A stretch of 21,449 bases of DNA, taken from positions 1 to 21,449 of IMG/VR virus record IMGVR_UViG_3300037493_004310, one strand, 5' to 3'. How positions within the stretch are numbered: the stretch's first letter is position 1; each line of letters begins with the position of its first letter. The stretch comes from a virus. Below are positions 1 to 6,485 of the stretch, piece after piece. The translations under genes were made by a program, and so were the position numbers. Under the pieces are notes generated by a model that saw only the letters and a program-made list of their open reading frames with translations, ran no database searches and had not been told where the DNA came from.

Positions 1-342
1 GGCGTCTGAATGACACCGCTCCAAGTCTCGCTTCAGACCGTCCTTGATTTTCTTCAACCACTCCGCCGAAGTGTAGTTTGATGCGTTCGTCTTGAGTCCG
101 ATGTGGTTCACGACATCCTGCAAGTTGACTCCGATGCCGTTTTCGCTGTAGATACGCTCTGCCACCTTGAGCCGTGCGTAGACCTCGGCGCAGTTCGCCT
201 CGGTGATGACAGAAAGGTCGATAAGAAGCATTCCCCACACGAGAGTGTTAGTCGTGGGGTTGAGTCGGGTATCGTCGCCATCTCCCTTGAAGCACACGCT
301 GTTGAAGTTGTTGATCGCAGTCAGGTCGTAGGTGAAAGCCAT
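1..342 (-). CDS. Hypothetical protein, 3' end outside window
   Basis: The minus-strand frame is open from an ATG at 342 to the window edge, giving 114 residues with no stop, so the C-terminus is missing. The start follows an AAGGAG Shine-Dalgarno site that lies inside the last codons of the uvdE-like gene; the uvdE stop is 2 bp upstream of this ATG, so the two are probably translationally coupled. The N-terminal half is mixed hydrophobic (residues LVWGMLLIDLSVIT), and the second half is charged and probably helical (EVYARLKVAERIY, WLKKIKDGLKRDLE). I recognise no family. Codon use matches its neighbours. Confidence 0.8.
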   Translation of the reverse strand, partial: MAFTYDLTAINNFNSVCFKGDGDDTRLNPTTNTLVWGMLLIDLSVITEANCAEVYARLKVAERIYSENGIGVNLQDVVNHIGLKTNASNYTSAEWLKKIKDGLKRDLERCHSDA

Positions 343-344
343 GT

Positions 345-1280
345 TCAGACTCCTTGTAATGAGGGGTTTGCCGGGACGGTGCTACGATACCGCATGAGAG
401 CCTTTTCCTTCATCTTCGCTTCGATCATTACATCGTACTGCCTGTCGTGGCACAGTTCGGGGATTCGCTTCATCACCCAGTCCGAATGGGCTTGCGGCAT
501 TGCATCGGGGCGAGACTCGCTGTAGTGGATTTTGGGGATGCGGTGGGTGCTCCATGTGGAAAACGCCATGCTTGCCGCTTCCGTCAGCTCGTCGCCGCCA
601 TTGTGGAGGGAGTGATGGTGAGTGTCAATCACAATGGGTACTCCGCATCCGTCATGCACTTCCATAAGGTCGCGGATACTCCACATTGATGCCTTGTCAT
701 CGTTTTCGAGAGTGATCCTGCAACGAACAGGGTCGGGCAGGGATACATAGGCTTTGATCCATCGACGAGCGGTGGATGCCTTATCTCCATAAGTGCCTCC
801 CATGTGGATGTTTATGGCGAAATCTTCGTTAGTTCCAAGAAGATCGCCAATGATGGAGTGCATCAACAGGCATTTGACGGACTTCGACACCACATCGTCT
901 GAGGGAGATCCCAAACAGGTATAGGGCCCTGGATGCATCGACAGGCGAATGTCATTGTCTCGCGCAATTTTTCCTGCGCGTCCCAATGCAAAACCAATGG
1001 CTTCGGCATCAGTAAGTTCTGAAAGTCCATACCCAAGGTCTGGATGATCCATGAACGGAAGAACGCCAGACCCAACTCGAAAGAAGTGGATGTCATTGGC
1101 TGCATTCCACTCCATGACGCGAACAAGGTCTTTGGCGTTCTTGAGAGCCAATTCGCTTGCCCTGCGGATGGAAAATCCATCCATTCGTAGCGTTCGGTCG
1201 GTGAACACTCGATTGGATGACGGCTTGGTTTCCCCAAGAGTCATGTTTACACACGCGTATCCAAGATGGCGAATGGGCAT
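345..1280 (-). CDS. uvsE: UV damage endonuclease, UvdE/UvsE family
   Basis: A 311-aa protein that starts at an ATG behind a strong AGGAGG site. It reads as a complete UVDE enzyme, a TIM-barrel endonuclease that nicks DNA 5' of UV photoproducts and some other lesions without an N-glycosylase step. The N-terminus (RHLGYACVNMTLG) is the family's typical opening. Metal-site residues appear in the expected order: H116 in SMHPGPY, H159 in NIHMGG, E192 in LENDD, D219 and H222 in IDTHHH, K250 and H252 in PKIHY, E287 in MIEAKMK. Nothing essential looks lost. The last ten residues (VPANPSLQGV) are encoded by a copy of the dispersed 13-bp element plus the next gene's ribosome site, so this tail is probably dictated by nucleotide function. 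It likely protects phage DNA during infection. Confidence 0.95.
   Translation of the reverse strand: MPIRHLGYACVNMTLGETKPSSNRVFTDRTLRMDGFSIRRASELALKNAKDLVRVMEWNAANDIHFFRVGSGVLPFMDHPDLGYGLSELTDAEAIGFALGRAGKIARDNDIRLSMHPGPYTCLGSPSDDVVSKSVKCLLMHSIIGDLLGTNEDFAINIHMGGTYGDKASTARRWIKAYVSLPDPVRCRITLENDDKASMWSIRDLMEVHDGCGVPIVIDTHHHSLHNGGDELTEAASMAFSTWSTHRIPKIHYSESRPDAMPQAHSDWVMKRIPELCHDRQYDVMIEAKMKEKALMRYRSTVPANPSLQGV
370..382 (-). promoter_or_regulatory. 13-bp element, copy 1
   Basis: GCACCGTCCCGGC. Inside the C-terminal codons of uvsE (VPA frame), before the next gene's AAGGAG. Confidence 0.85.
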
Positions 1281-1292
1281 GACTCCTCCTGT

Positions 1293-1305
1293 ACCGGGAC
1301 AATGC
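1293..1305 (-). promoter_or_regulatory. 13-bp element, copy 2
   Basis: GCATTGTCCCGGT, the only copy with a changed last base. Directly before AGGAGG of uvsE. Confidence 0.85.
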
Positions 1306-1335
1306 TTGAGCGCAGAGATTCTAGTTGCCTAAGAA

Positions 1336-1572
1336 TTATCTCTCGCTGACAAGTTCATTTTCCCCCGATTTCTCATTTCGGTGGGGCGGTTTTTCGTCTT
1401 CGATCCGCTCCACGGCTTCGGAAAGCCGTTTCATGGTGACTTCCATCTCGCCCATCTGCTGTGTCATGGCAGAAAGACGCGAGTTCAACGCATGGAGCGA
1501 CGAGATGAGGTCGGGTACGGTTCCTTCGATGAACCTGCGTCCCATAATGGTCAAGTGAAAAGGGGTATCCAT
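1336..1572 (-). CDS. Small coiled-coil protein (78 aa)
   Basis: I chose the ATG at 1572 because an AGGAGA site precedes it by 7 bases; upstream lies a copy of the 13-bp element and a hairpin, so the longer reading frame is not used. Residues about 20-60 (DLISSLHALNSRLSAMTQQMGEMEV onward, heptad-like L/M spacing) predict a coiled coil, and the tail is very polar (EDEKPPHRNEKSGENE). It probably oligomerises. No catalytic motif and no family recognised. Confidence 0.75.
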   Translation of the reverse strand: MDTPFHLTIMGRRFIEGTVPDLISSLHALNSRLSAMTQQMGEMEVTMKRLSEAVERIEDEKPPHRNEKSGENELVSER

Positions 1573-1605
1573 GTGTTTCTCCTGTGCTTTCTTTACTTGA
1601 TCATT

Positions 1606-1618
1606 GCCGGGACTATGC
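1606..1618 (-). promoter_or_regulatory. 13-bp element, copy 3
   Basis: GCATAGTCCCGGC, between an 18-bp hairpin and the 1572 gene start. Confidence 0.9.
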
Positions 1619-1623
1619 CTATT

Positions 1624-1667
1624 GACAGCGGGAGGGGCGTGTTGCTCATCACGCTCCTCCCGCTGTC
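1624..1667 (-). other. 18-bp intercistronic hairpin
   Basis: Arms 1624-1641 and 1650-1667 (one G-U), loop of eight, after the 1682 stop. No T-tract. Confidence 0.8.
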
Positions 1668-1681
1668 CTTGTTTCGGTGGC

Positions 1682-2236
1682 TCACTTTTGCGCGAGGATG
1701 ATGAGTCCCTGAGAGGCGAATTGTTCATGCATCTTCTTGATAGACTCAGGATTGCGGCTGTTGATGGCGGCGAAACCGTAGGTCTTGCGCGGACGCTCAA
1801 GTTTCGCGCAGCGGAAAGCCGTGGATCCACGCTTCACGGCGCGCTTCGCATACGCATCCCAGTCCTTGTCTCCCGCCACATCGAATGCGAGGGAAGAAAT
1901 AAAAGTCTCAAGATCAAGACGATCCTCGGGATTACCATTCCACAGGCGGCTGATCTCGTCACTCAGGGTGTTCCACAGGGTCTTGTCGTCGAAGACGATG
2001 TCGGTGCATCCACCGTGTCCATCGTTCTTCGCGCGTCCAACCTTCACGCCGTCGAGGGTGATGTTGGCACTAAAGCACATAGTCTCTTCGCTCATGCTCT
2101 TGTACTCCTTGAAGAAGGTGAAGCCGATGCGAAGGGACAGGGGCTTCATGGCATCGTGGAAGTCATCCCACGCCTTCTCGAAAGCACTCACATCAAAACT
2201 CGATCCGTCGATGTTGTTGGCAGTAGTGGTAGTCAT
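1682..2236 (-). CDS. Hypothetical phage protein (184 aa)
   Basis: A soluble 184-residue protein starting at 2236, just after a copy of the 13-bp element and an AAAGG site. The middle carries FSANITLDGVKVG followed by NDGHGGCTDI, a glycine-rich turn between predicted strands that I associate with uncharacterised phage accessory proteins, though I cannot name a family. The C-terminal half is helical and basic (RAVKRGSTAFRCAKLERPRKTYGF). An 18-bp hairpin follows the stop. Confidence 0.8.
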   Translation of the reverse strand: MTTTTANNIDGSSFDVSAFEKAWDDFHDAMKPLSLRIGFTFFKEYKSMSEETMCFSANITLDGVKVGRAKNDGHGGCTDIVFDDKTLWNTLSDEISRLWNGNPEDRLDLETFISSLAFDVAGDKDWDAYAKRAVKRGSTAFRCAKLERPRKTYGFAAINSRNPESIKKMHEQFASQGLIILAQK

Positions 2237-2248
2237 GGATTTGCCTTT

Positions 2249-2261
2249 GCCGGGACTATGC
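2249..2261 (-). promoter_or_regulatory. 13-bp element, copy 4
   Basis: GCATAGTCCCGGC, in the 38-bp gap between the 2275 stop and the 2236 start. Confidence 0.9.
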
Positions 2262-2274
2262 AGATCAGGTGACC

Positions 2275-3009
2275 TTAGCGGTGCAGGTTGCCGTTTTCGT
2301 CAAAGTGATATTCGTTTGCGATGGCGTTCTCCATGACCGATTCCTCGCTACGCAGGTACTCATACTCGTCTCTGAGGTCGCGGTAGATGGCGTGACAGAG
2401 ATTCATTCGCAGACGCTCCACAGCATAATTCAATTTATTTTGCAAATTCATCCAATTGATCTCACATCCGATCTCTGCGGCATCCTTCAGTTCCTCAAGG
2501 ATATCAGACTCGGTGTTCATCAATTCCACGCATGTCTCGACTTGGTGAGAGTTCGACTTCCGTACAAGCCAGACCCCCATGTTGCCTTCTTTCGCGATAC
2601 GAAGAAGGGGAGATAGCGACGAGGACACCTCGATTCCGCCGATCTTATAGACGATCCACGGCTGAAACAGTTCCTTGCCATTTTCTCCCACGGCGATGCT
2701 AGTGCTTGGTTTGGGAGGGGCGACGAGGAAGTCGATCAGCTCGTTTTCGCGGATGAAACGAGAGGTGAAGGATACACCGTCGTCCTTACAGTCGAATCCC
2801 GTGTAGCGGATATCTGCGTCAGGCATCCCGATTGATGAGAGAGCATCCTTCCAAATGTTGATGACAGGATCGCACCAATCGCTGTGGTCAGTCGATGCAT
2901 CAGCAATGGCGCTAAATGCCTTTCCGTATGCACTTGGATTAATTTCACCGCTCTCTGCGGCTTCCTTCATCTCAGAAAGTGTACGTAGGATGGTTGCGAT
3001 CTTCTTCAT
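2275..3009 (-). CDS. Hypothetical phage protein with C-terminal helical module
   Basis: 244 aa. The start ATG at 3009 overlaps the preceding gene's TGA (ATGA), so translation is coupled. The C-terminal stretch, about residues 190-244, contains a long helix then DEYEYLRSEESVMENAIANEYHFDENGN. An EYEYL-S-E-...-ANEY-F-G arrangement recurs at the end of many uncharacterised phage proteins in my memory, so I read this as a conserved module of unknown role. The first 40 residues are also helical. No catalytic residues are evident. Confidence 0.8.
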   Translation of the reverse strand: MKKIATILRTLSEMKEAAESGEINPSAYGKAFSAIADASTDHSDWCDPVINIWKDALSSIGMPDADIRYTGFDCKDDGVSFTSRFIRENELIDFLVAPPKPSTSIAVGENGKELFQPWIVYKIGGIEVSSSLSPLLRIAKEGNMGVWLVRKSNSHQVETCVELMNTESDILEELKDAAEIGCEINWMNLQNKLNYAVERLRMNLCHAIYRDLRDEYEYLRSEESVMENAIANEYHFDENGNLHR

Positions 3010-3509
3010 ACTGGTGTTGCTCGCCGGGACGATGCAGCAAGCATCAGTTCCATGAGAGGGTCATTGCACATCAGCCAAGGATAGGTCATGTTCCTAAAGA
3101 ATAGCCTGTTATAAAGTTCTATGCCACCTTGTATCTGAAGATGCGACAACTTGGACGAGAAAATGATGGACGCACCAAGGTGCTGCTTTGCAGCGCACAT
3201 TGCCGCGATAATCCTTTCGCTGTAATCGCAATGGTGGCTAGAGTTAACGAAGCAGCAGAAGGAACTACCTTCTTCCGTAGGGAAGCAACACACATCATCT
3301 GTTCCCCATCTGCTACTTCTGGCAATGCGGTCGATTTGAAACAGACCATCCCCTTCAATGAAGCGAATCCTGCCGTGAGAATAGGAGAACGTCATGGGAA
3401 TCCCATTCGTCAATCCGCTCCTCCAGATCGACCCTATGTCCATGTACACAAGTTCAAATGCATCTGCATCGAACTCTGCATCTCGCACCCATGAAGTTTG
3501 GTATGCCAT
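3006..3509 (-). CDS. Hypothetical protein (167 aa)
   Basis: Starts at 3509 after a 13-bp element and an AGGG site; first protein gene downstream of tRNA-Gly. It ends with a 4-bp ATGA overlap on the next gene. Here the 13-bp element is coding in the SSRR frame near the C-terminus, unlike the VPA frame in uvsE. The protein is rich in Cys and aromatic residues (DDVCCFPTEEGSSFCCFVNSSHHCDY) but has no regular zinc-finger spacing. Family unknown. Confidence 0.75.
   Translation of the reverse strand: MAYQTSWVRDAEFDADAFELVYMDIGSIWRSGLTNGIPMTFSYSHGRIRFIEGDGLFQIDRIARSSRWGTDDVCCFPTEEGSSFCCFVNSSHHCDYSERIIAAMCAAKQHLGASIIFSSKLSHLQIQGGIELYNRLFFRNMTYPWLMCNDPLMELMLAASSRRATPV
3023..3035 (-). promoter_or_regulatory. 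13-bp element, copy 5
   Basis: GCATCGTCCCGGC, within the final codons (SSRR frame) of the 3006 gene. Confidence 0.9.
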
Positions 3510-3521
3510 GTTTTAAACCCT

Positions 3522-3534
3522 GCCGGGACAATGA
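3522..3534 (-). promoter_or_regulatory. 13-bp element, copy 6
   Basis: TCATTGTCCCGGC, between tRNA-Gly and the 3509 start. Confidence 0.9.
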
Positions 3535-3543
3535 CACGATTAA

Positions 3544-3614
3544 AGCGGGTAAGGGGATTCGAACCCCTGAGAAAAGTTTGGAAAACTCTTATGTTGCCAC
3601 TACATCATACCCAC
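3544..3614 (-). tRNA. tRNA-Gly (anticodon TCC)
   Basis: A full cloverleaf can be drawn: acceptor GTGGGTA/TACCCGC (one G-U), D stem ATGT/ACAT, anticodon stem AGAGT/ACTTT around loop TTTCCAA (TCC), T stem AGGGG/CCCCT around TTCGAAT. The discriminator is T and no CCA is encoded. It reads GGA codons. It lies between the small membrane-protein gene and the 3509-3006 gene and shares their transcript; a 15-bp hairpin 7 bases upstream may help processing. Confidence 0.95.
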
Positions 3615-3621
3615 ATGAATA

Positions 3622-3662
3622 CACGCAGGGCAAGGGAAGAATATCAACCCTTGCCCTGCGTG
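3622..3662 (-). other. 15-bp intercistronic hairpin
   Basis: Arms 3622-3636 and 3648-3662 are perfectly complementary with an 11-nt loop. It lies between a protein gene stop (3676) and the tRNA-Gly 5' end (3614). There is no T-tract on the minus strand after it, so an RNase III or other processing site, or a decay barrier, is more likely than an intrinsic terminator. Confidence 0.75.
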
Positions 3663-3675
3663 ATTGATTTTGCCC

Positions 3676-3885
3676 TTAAGCCATCTTATCGGCTATGAGC
3701 GTCCAGACCTGAACAATGACGTTCTTGATCCACACGACTCCTGCCGATGAGAACGGAAGCAGCGCCAGAGTGATGAGCAGGGATCGGGTGATTCCTGCCT
3801 TCCAGAGCCATCGGTCAAGGAAGCTGCAGCATTCCTTCTTTGGCATCTCACACTCGGCTATGTTTGGAGTACCGTTGTACTTCAT
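3676..3885 (-). CDS. Small membrane protein (69 aa)
   Basis: 69 aa with a Cys-containing polar N-terminus (residues 9-20: IAECEMPKKECC) and one hydrophobic segment, about residues 34-62 (RSLLITLALLPFSSAGVVWIKNVIVQVW), consistent with one or two membrane passes. It is first in its transcript: an ACTACAAT promoter lies 68 bases upstream with a C/G hairpin in the leader, and no 13-bp element is present. The Shine-Dalgarno site is poor (AATTAACC before ATG), so the leader may matter for translation. Function unknown; position does not suggest holin. Confidence 0.65.
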   Translation of the reverse strand: MKYNGTPNIAECEMPKKECCSFLDRWLWKAGITRSLLITLALLPFSSAGVVWIKNVIVQVWTLIADKMA

Positions 3886-3927
3886 GGTTAATTCAAGCGT
3901 CCAGCGACCGCAAGCCTAATGAGGTTC

Positions 3928-3946
3928 ATCCCCTCGCTGGGGGGAT
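3928..3946 (-). other. Leader hairpin
   Basis: ATCCCC and GGGGAT arms (3928-3933 and 3941-3946), just downstream of the 3953 promoter and near the 5' end of the transcript for the 69-aa membrane protein. Similar short C/G hairpins open other leaders in this window (12777, 15371). Confidence 0.5.
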
Positions 3947-3952
3947 AATCTC

Positions 3953-3984
3953 ATTGTAGTAGGCTGTTATCACTTTAACGATTT
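3953..3984 (-). promoter_or_regulatory. Promoter, ACTACAAT class
   Basis: ACTACAAT at 3960-3953 on the minus strand, with -10 hexamer TACAAT. The -35 is poor. It lies between convergent-free minus genes, after the 3970 stop, and should transcribe the membrane protein gene, tRNA-Gly and genes to the left. Confidence 0.6.
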
Positions 3985-4383
3985 CTTTGCCGTCTTGGAG
4001 AGAAGTTCCATCGGATCACCCATGTTCTTTGCTTCCTCGCGGAGCAGAAGTTCGATCTTCGGTGCGTTATGAGACATCTCTTCAGTCACGACTAGGAAAG
4101 CAGCCTTCATCTCGCGGGTGGTGAAAGCCATAGGCTTCAGCATCCACCTTGACTTGATTGTAACCTTACCCTTGCTGCTGCGCGTCCACACTACCGTGAT
4201 CGTTCCGAACACCGAACCCTGTCGAATGTAGGCTTTGAACCAAACATTGGTGGATGATGTTGACTTATATGTGTTCGTTGGGTCATGGTAGGAAGAGTCG
4301 ATGCGCCATGCGGGGAAGTCCACTCTAGCCTTCTGGCGAATGGCATCTTCGATCATCTGGACGGTTTCGGATATTGGTTCCAT
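3970..4383 (-). CDS. Hypothetical protein (137 aa)
   Basis: Start chosen at 4383, where a 13-bp element and a purine-rich AAAAGAG precede ATG; the longer frame runs back into the upstream gene and is rejected. Begins MEPISETVQMIEDAIRQKARVDFPAWRID, a helix then strands (NVWFKAYIRQGSVFGTITVVWTRSSKGKVTIKSRWML) and a C-terminal helix rich in Lys. The strand-rich basic centre could bind nucleic acid, but that is only inference. Last gene before the 3953 promoter. Confidence 0.75.
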   Translation of the reverse strand: MEPISETVQMIEDAIRQKARVDFPAWRIDSSYHDPTNTYKSTSSTNVWFKAYIRQGSVFGTITVVWTRSSKGKVTIKSRWMLKPMAFTTREMKAAFLVVTEEMSHNAPKIELLLREEAKNMGDPMELLSKTAKKSLK

Positions 4384-4395
4384 GACTCTTTTGCT

Positions 4396-4408
4396 GCCGG
4401 GACTACGC
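4396..4408 (-). promoter_or_regulatory. 13-bp element, copy 7
   Basis: GCGTAGTCCCGGC, adjoining the 4409 stop. Confidence 0.9.
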
Positions 4409-4720
4409 TCATTCCATGTAGCCATACTCGCGCATGGTCTGGACTGTTTCTGTCCCGATTTTTTCCTGCACCATTCCTGCATTGGAAAGAGTGAGCAGAC
4501 TGAACTTGCCGTACATCCCGTGATCGCGAAGAGCTTGATGCCAACCGAATGCTTCCCCATTGGGATCGACTTCGATTACATACCACTTCTGATGCCTGTC
4601 ATGCGGATTCGAGATCTTGGATATGATCCTAGCCTTATCTCCGTGACCTTCGGTTTCACCTATTCGCGGTGCGTTATCTGGTACAACAAATCTACCAAAA
4701 TGCATTGAATTATCGCTCAT
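4409..4720 (-). CDS. Hypothetical protein (103 aa)
   Basis: Begins MSDNSMHFGRFVV. The ATG at 4720 sits inside the last codons of the preceding gene, an 11-bp overlap, and this is one of the junctions with no 13-bp element, which fits coupled translation with no intergenic space. Contains RHQKWYVIEVDPNGEAFGW, a two-strand pattern, and a helical C-terminus. An alternative start four codons upstream (4732) is possible. Family unknown. Confidence 0.75.
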   Translation of the reverse strand: MSDNSMHFGRFVVPDNAPRIGETEGHGDKARIISKISNPHDRHQKWYVIEVDPNGEAFGWHQALRDHGMYGKFSLLTLSNAGMVQEKIGTETVQTMREYGYME

Positions 4721-5252
4721 GAACAGTCTCAATAGGGGTAAGCATTCTTGCCCATCCGTCGAACTCGGAATCCCTTGGAGTATCCGTGCAGATCATCCAT
4801 ACGGGATCTCCCTCTAGGTCTTGCTCTCGCAGAGACTTCACGAATGTCAGGGAACGATAGCCAAAGTTGAAATGTATAGAAACAGTACGCGCCCCCATGC
4901 GCGAATGGTATCCATCATCCTTGTTCCAATCAACATTGTTGAAGTTGGAAATAACGCAATCAATTGCCTTTGTCTCGTCGCGAAGTGCGTTCTTGGCATT
5001 TGCAGACACGGCAAGGGCTTCCTCACCTCGGTAGCCTACCAACGACCCCTCTGGGTAGACGAAGATGACATGACTAATCGTATCCCGCGCCCCAACAAGA
5101 TATCGGGCTTGACCAACCTCAATCAGAAACAGGGAAACCGAAGTTCCCATCATGTCTTGATCGTCCAATGACTTTGCGTCTTGGACAACTGACGAAAGCC
5201 ATTGCCCAAGCGAACGGAAAGCCGAATCCTTCAGCGTCGTGATAGTCAGCAT
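4710..5252 (-). CDS. Hypothetical protein (180 aa)
   Basis: 180 aa, starting 13 bases after the 13-bp element (GCACTGTCCCGGC) with AAGGA immediately following, a textbook example of the element feeding into a Shine-Dalgarno site. Mixed alpha/beta with strands SVSLFLIEVGQARYLVG and HVIFVYPEGSLVGYRG; no motif recognised. Downstream of clpS in the same transcript. Confidence 0.8.
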   Translation of the reverse strand: MLTITTLKDSAFRSLGQWLSSVVQDAKSLDDQDMMGTSVSLFLIEVGQARYLVGARDTISHVIFVYPEGSLVGYRGEEALAVSANAKNALRDETKAIDCVISNFNNVDWNKDDGYHSRMGARTVSIHFNFGYRSLTFVKSLREQDLEGDPVWMICTDTPRDSEFDGWARMLTPIETVHER

Positions 5253-5264
5253 GACTTGTTCCTT

Positions 5265-5277
5265 GCCGGGACAGTGC
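5265..5277 (-). promoter_or_regulatory. 13-bp element, copy 8
   Basis: GCACTGTCCCGGC followed at once by AAGGA. Confidence 0.9.
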
Positions 5278-5280
5278 CCG

Positions 5281-5568
5281 TTACGGTGCTTGAACGATGG
5301 TGGCAGTCAGTCGCTTTGACTGTAACTGGTCACGTTTGAACTCTGCGTGTTCCTTGAGACAAGTCGCAACTACGCTCATCCCTTTCGTGTGAACCTCAAG
5401 CGTCTTGTCCATTGCGGACATAGGCTCTAATCTCGTCACGGTGATGAGCGTCTGAATGACATACTCAAAACTGTTCGTATTGTCATTGTGCAGAACCACG
5501 TTCCACATGGTTGGCGGCTTCGGTTCTGGTTTCATCGGTTTGATGGTTGTGTTCTGTTCTGTTTTCAT
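5281..5568 (-). CDS. clpS: ClpS, ATP-dependent Clp protease adaptor
   Basis: 95 aa, close to normal ClpS length. ClpS docks on the N-domain of ClpA (or ClpC) and delivers N-degron substrates while blocking others. After a disordered Pro/Lys-rich N-terminal extension (1-20) comes WNVVLHNDNTNSFEYVI and later EVHTKGMSVVATCLKEHAEFKRDQL. The residues that read the substrate N-terminus align: N28, D29 and H60 keep the exact 32-residue spacing of E. coli N34, D35 and H66, and F34 replaces the E. coli M40 gatekeeper. An AGAGGAAA site precedes the ATG. It is first protein gene after tRNA-Arg and has no 13-bp element; it is presumably read from the strong 5680 promoter. Probably redirects host proteolysis. 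Confidence 0.93.
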   Translation of the reverse strand: MKTEQNTTIKPMKPEPKPPTMWNVVLHNDNTNSFEYVIQTLITVTRLEPMSAMDKTLEVHTKGMSVVATCLKEHAEFKRDQLQSKRLTATIVQAP

Positions 5569-5595
5569 TTGTTTTCCTCTGATCTTTTTCGGATG

Positions 5596-5669
5596 CGCCC
5601 CCGATAGGATTCGAACCTATGACCTGATCTTTAGGAAAGATCCGCGCTATCCATCTACGCTACGAGGGC
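5596..5669 (-). tRNA. tRNA-Arg (anticodon CCT)
   Basis: Acceptor GCCCTCG/CGGGGGC, anticodon stem GATCT/AGATC around TTCCTAA (CCT), T arm TAGG-TTCGAAT-CCTA. 74 nt, no encoded CCA, discriminator G. Reads AGG, usually a rare codon in hosts. It starts 10 bases after the -10 box of the 5680 promoter, so it is close to the transcript's 5' end. Confidence 0.96.
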
Positions 5670-5679
5670 TTAATTTGCT

Positions 5680-5708
5680 ATTGTAGTGGGGCGGGGTTCG
5701 GTGCGCAA
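5680..5708 (-). promoter_or_regulatory. Promoter for tRNA-Arg and clpS
   Basis: -35 TTGCGC (5708-5703), 17-bp spacer, -10 TACAAT (5685-5680) within ACTACAAT. Best-formed member of its class. The tRNA-Arg 5' end lies 10 bases downstream of the -10, leaving only a few leader nucleotides. Confidence 0.8.
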
Positions 5709-5748
5709 CATTCCGTATCGTAAATGCGAATCTGTGGCTCCCATAACC

Positions 5749-6192
5749 TTATTGCCGCATCTTCCTGCTTGTGACCACCATTCGGAGCGCGGCAATAGGA
5801 TCGCCACTAAGAAGAGCGAATGCGTCAAGCCCGTGACTTCGGATAGCCTCCATACAGGGATCGAACGCGAACGAAGAGATGTGACCGTAACTCTTCGGAG
5901 AAACCAACACAGTTTCATGTATCGTCGATTCCTCTTCCTTCATAAAATTGGTGAACCATCCCTTTGCGGAATACTCCACCAACATATCGCCCATGACCTT
6001 GCTGATTCGCAGAATGAGGCGAACGCTTTGCACCTCGCGCTGACCAAAGCGCGGGTTAATCATCAGCCACATTTTGAAGGACGGATCACCATTGATATTG
6101 TCCTTGAACTGCTTGCGGATGTTTCTGCGAAGTGCATTCACCTTCTTGGGATCTTTTGAGATATCGAGGATGTAATGCTTGTTCATCTTCAT
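5749..6192 (-). CDS. Hypothetical protein (147 aa)
   Basis: Starts at 6192 with GAGGA seven bases upstream; the 13-bp element immediately precedes that site. A second ATG two codons in is possible. The N-terminus is highly basic (DPKKVNALRRNIRKQFKDN); a central SVRLILRISKVMGDMLVEYSAKGWF region is followed by a Cys- and Met-containing C-terminus. No family recognised. It follows the Ser-Val tRNA group on one transcript. Confidence 0.75.
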   Translation of the reverse strand: MKMNKHYILDISKDPKKVNALRRNIRKQFKDNINGDPSFKMWLMINPRFGQREVQSVRLILRISKVMGDMLVEYSAKGWFTNFMKEEESTIHETVLVSPKSYGHISSFAFDPCMEAIRSHGLDAFALLSGDPIAALRMVVTSRKMRQ

Positions 6193-6204
6193 ACTATGAT
6201 CCTC

Positions 6205-6217
6205 GCCGGGACAATGC
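6205..6217 (-). promoter_or_regulatory. 13-bp element, copy 9
   Basis: GCATTGTCCCGGC followed by GAGGA, before the 6192 start. Confidence 0.9.
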
Positions 6218-6218
6218 C

Positions 6219-6271
6219 AACAAGACTCCCTGTTGGATTCGAACCGAAGACTTTTTTCGTGTTGTCGCTAA
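6219..6271 (-). pseudogene. tRNA-like remnant
   Basis: Immediately after tRNA-Val the minus strand shows a GGTTCGAATCC T-loop signature, but no matching acceptor or D arm fits the 37 bases available before it, and the T stem is poorly paired. A CCAACA/TGTTGG hairpin follows. I read this as a decayed tRNA; a highly unusual armless tRNA is a weaker option. Confidence 0.4.
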
Positions 6272-6343
6272 TGCACCATGCAGGATTCGAACCTGCGACC
6301 CTTGCTGTGTAGGAGCAATTTTCTACCGCTGAAATAATGGTGC
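6272..6343 (-). tRNA. tRNA-Val (anticodon TAC)
   Basis: Acceptor GCACCAT/ATGGTGC, anticodon stem TTGCT/AGCAA around CCTACAC (TAC), T arm GCAGG-TTCGAAT-CCTGC. Discriminator A, no CCA encoded. 72 nt. The D arm is short-stemmed but the rest is regular. It is 13 bases downstream of tRNA-Ser on the same strand. Confidence 0.93.
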
Positions 6344-6356
6344 TATACTACATGAA

Positions 6357-6445
6357 CGGACAGAGTGGGATTCGAACCCACGGTACAGGTTACCCCGCAC
6401 ACAGCATTTCCAATGCTGCTCCTTCAACCGCTCGGACATCTGTCC
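6357..6445 (-). tRNA. tRNA-Ser (anticodon GGA)
   Basis: 89 nt with the long variable arm expected of class II tRNAs (GTGCGGGGTAACCTGTAC). Acceptor GGACAGA/TCTGTCC, anticodon stem CAGCA/TGCTG around TTGGAAA (GGA), T arm GTGGG-TTCGAAT-CCCAC. No CCA encoded. Its 5' end lies 10 bases after the TACAAT box of the 6456 promoter. Confidence 0.96.
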
Positions 6446-6455
6446 ATGAACAGGC

Positions 6456-6485
6456 ATTGTAGTCAGCCCATTCTGTCTAGCAGGA
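6456..6485 (-). promoter_or_regulatory. Promoter for tRNA-Ser/tRNA-Val
   Basis: ACTACAAT at 6463-6456, with no good -35. The first T of the -10-proximal motif overlaps the stop codon of the 43-aa Trp-rich ORF. The spacing to tRNA-Ser is the same as at the tRNA-Arg promoter (10 bases). Confidence 0.65.

Noticed and set aside
6132-6332. Plus-strand frame with a CRIRTCDP-like end
   Set aside because: It is the antisense reading of tRNA-Val and the tRNA remnant; a familiar artefact.
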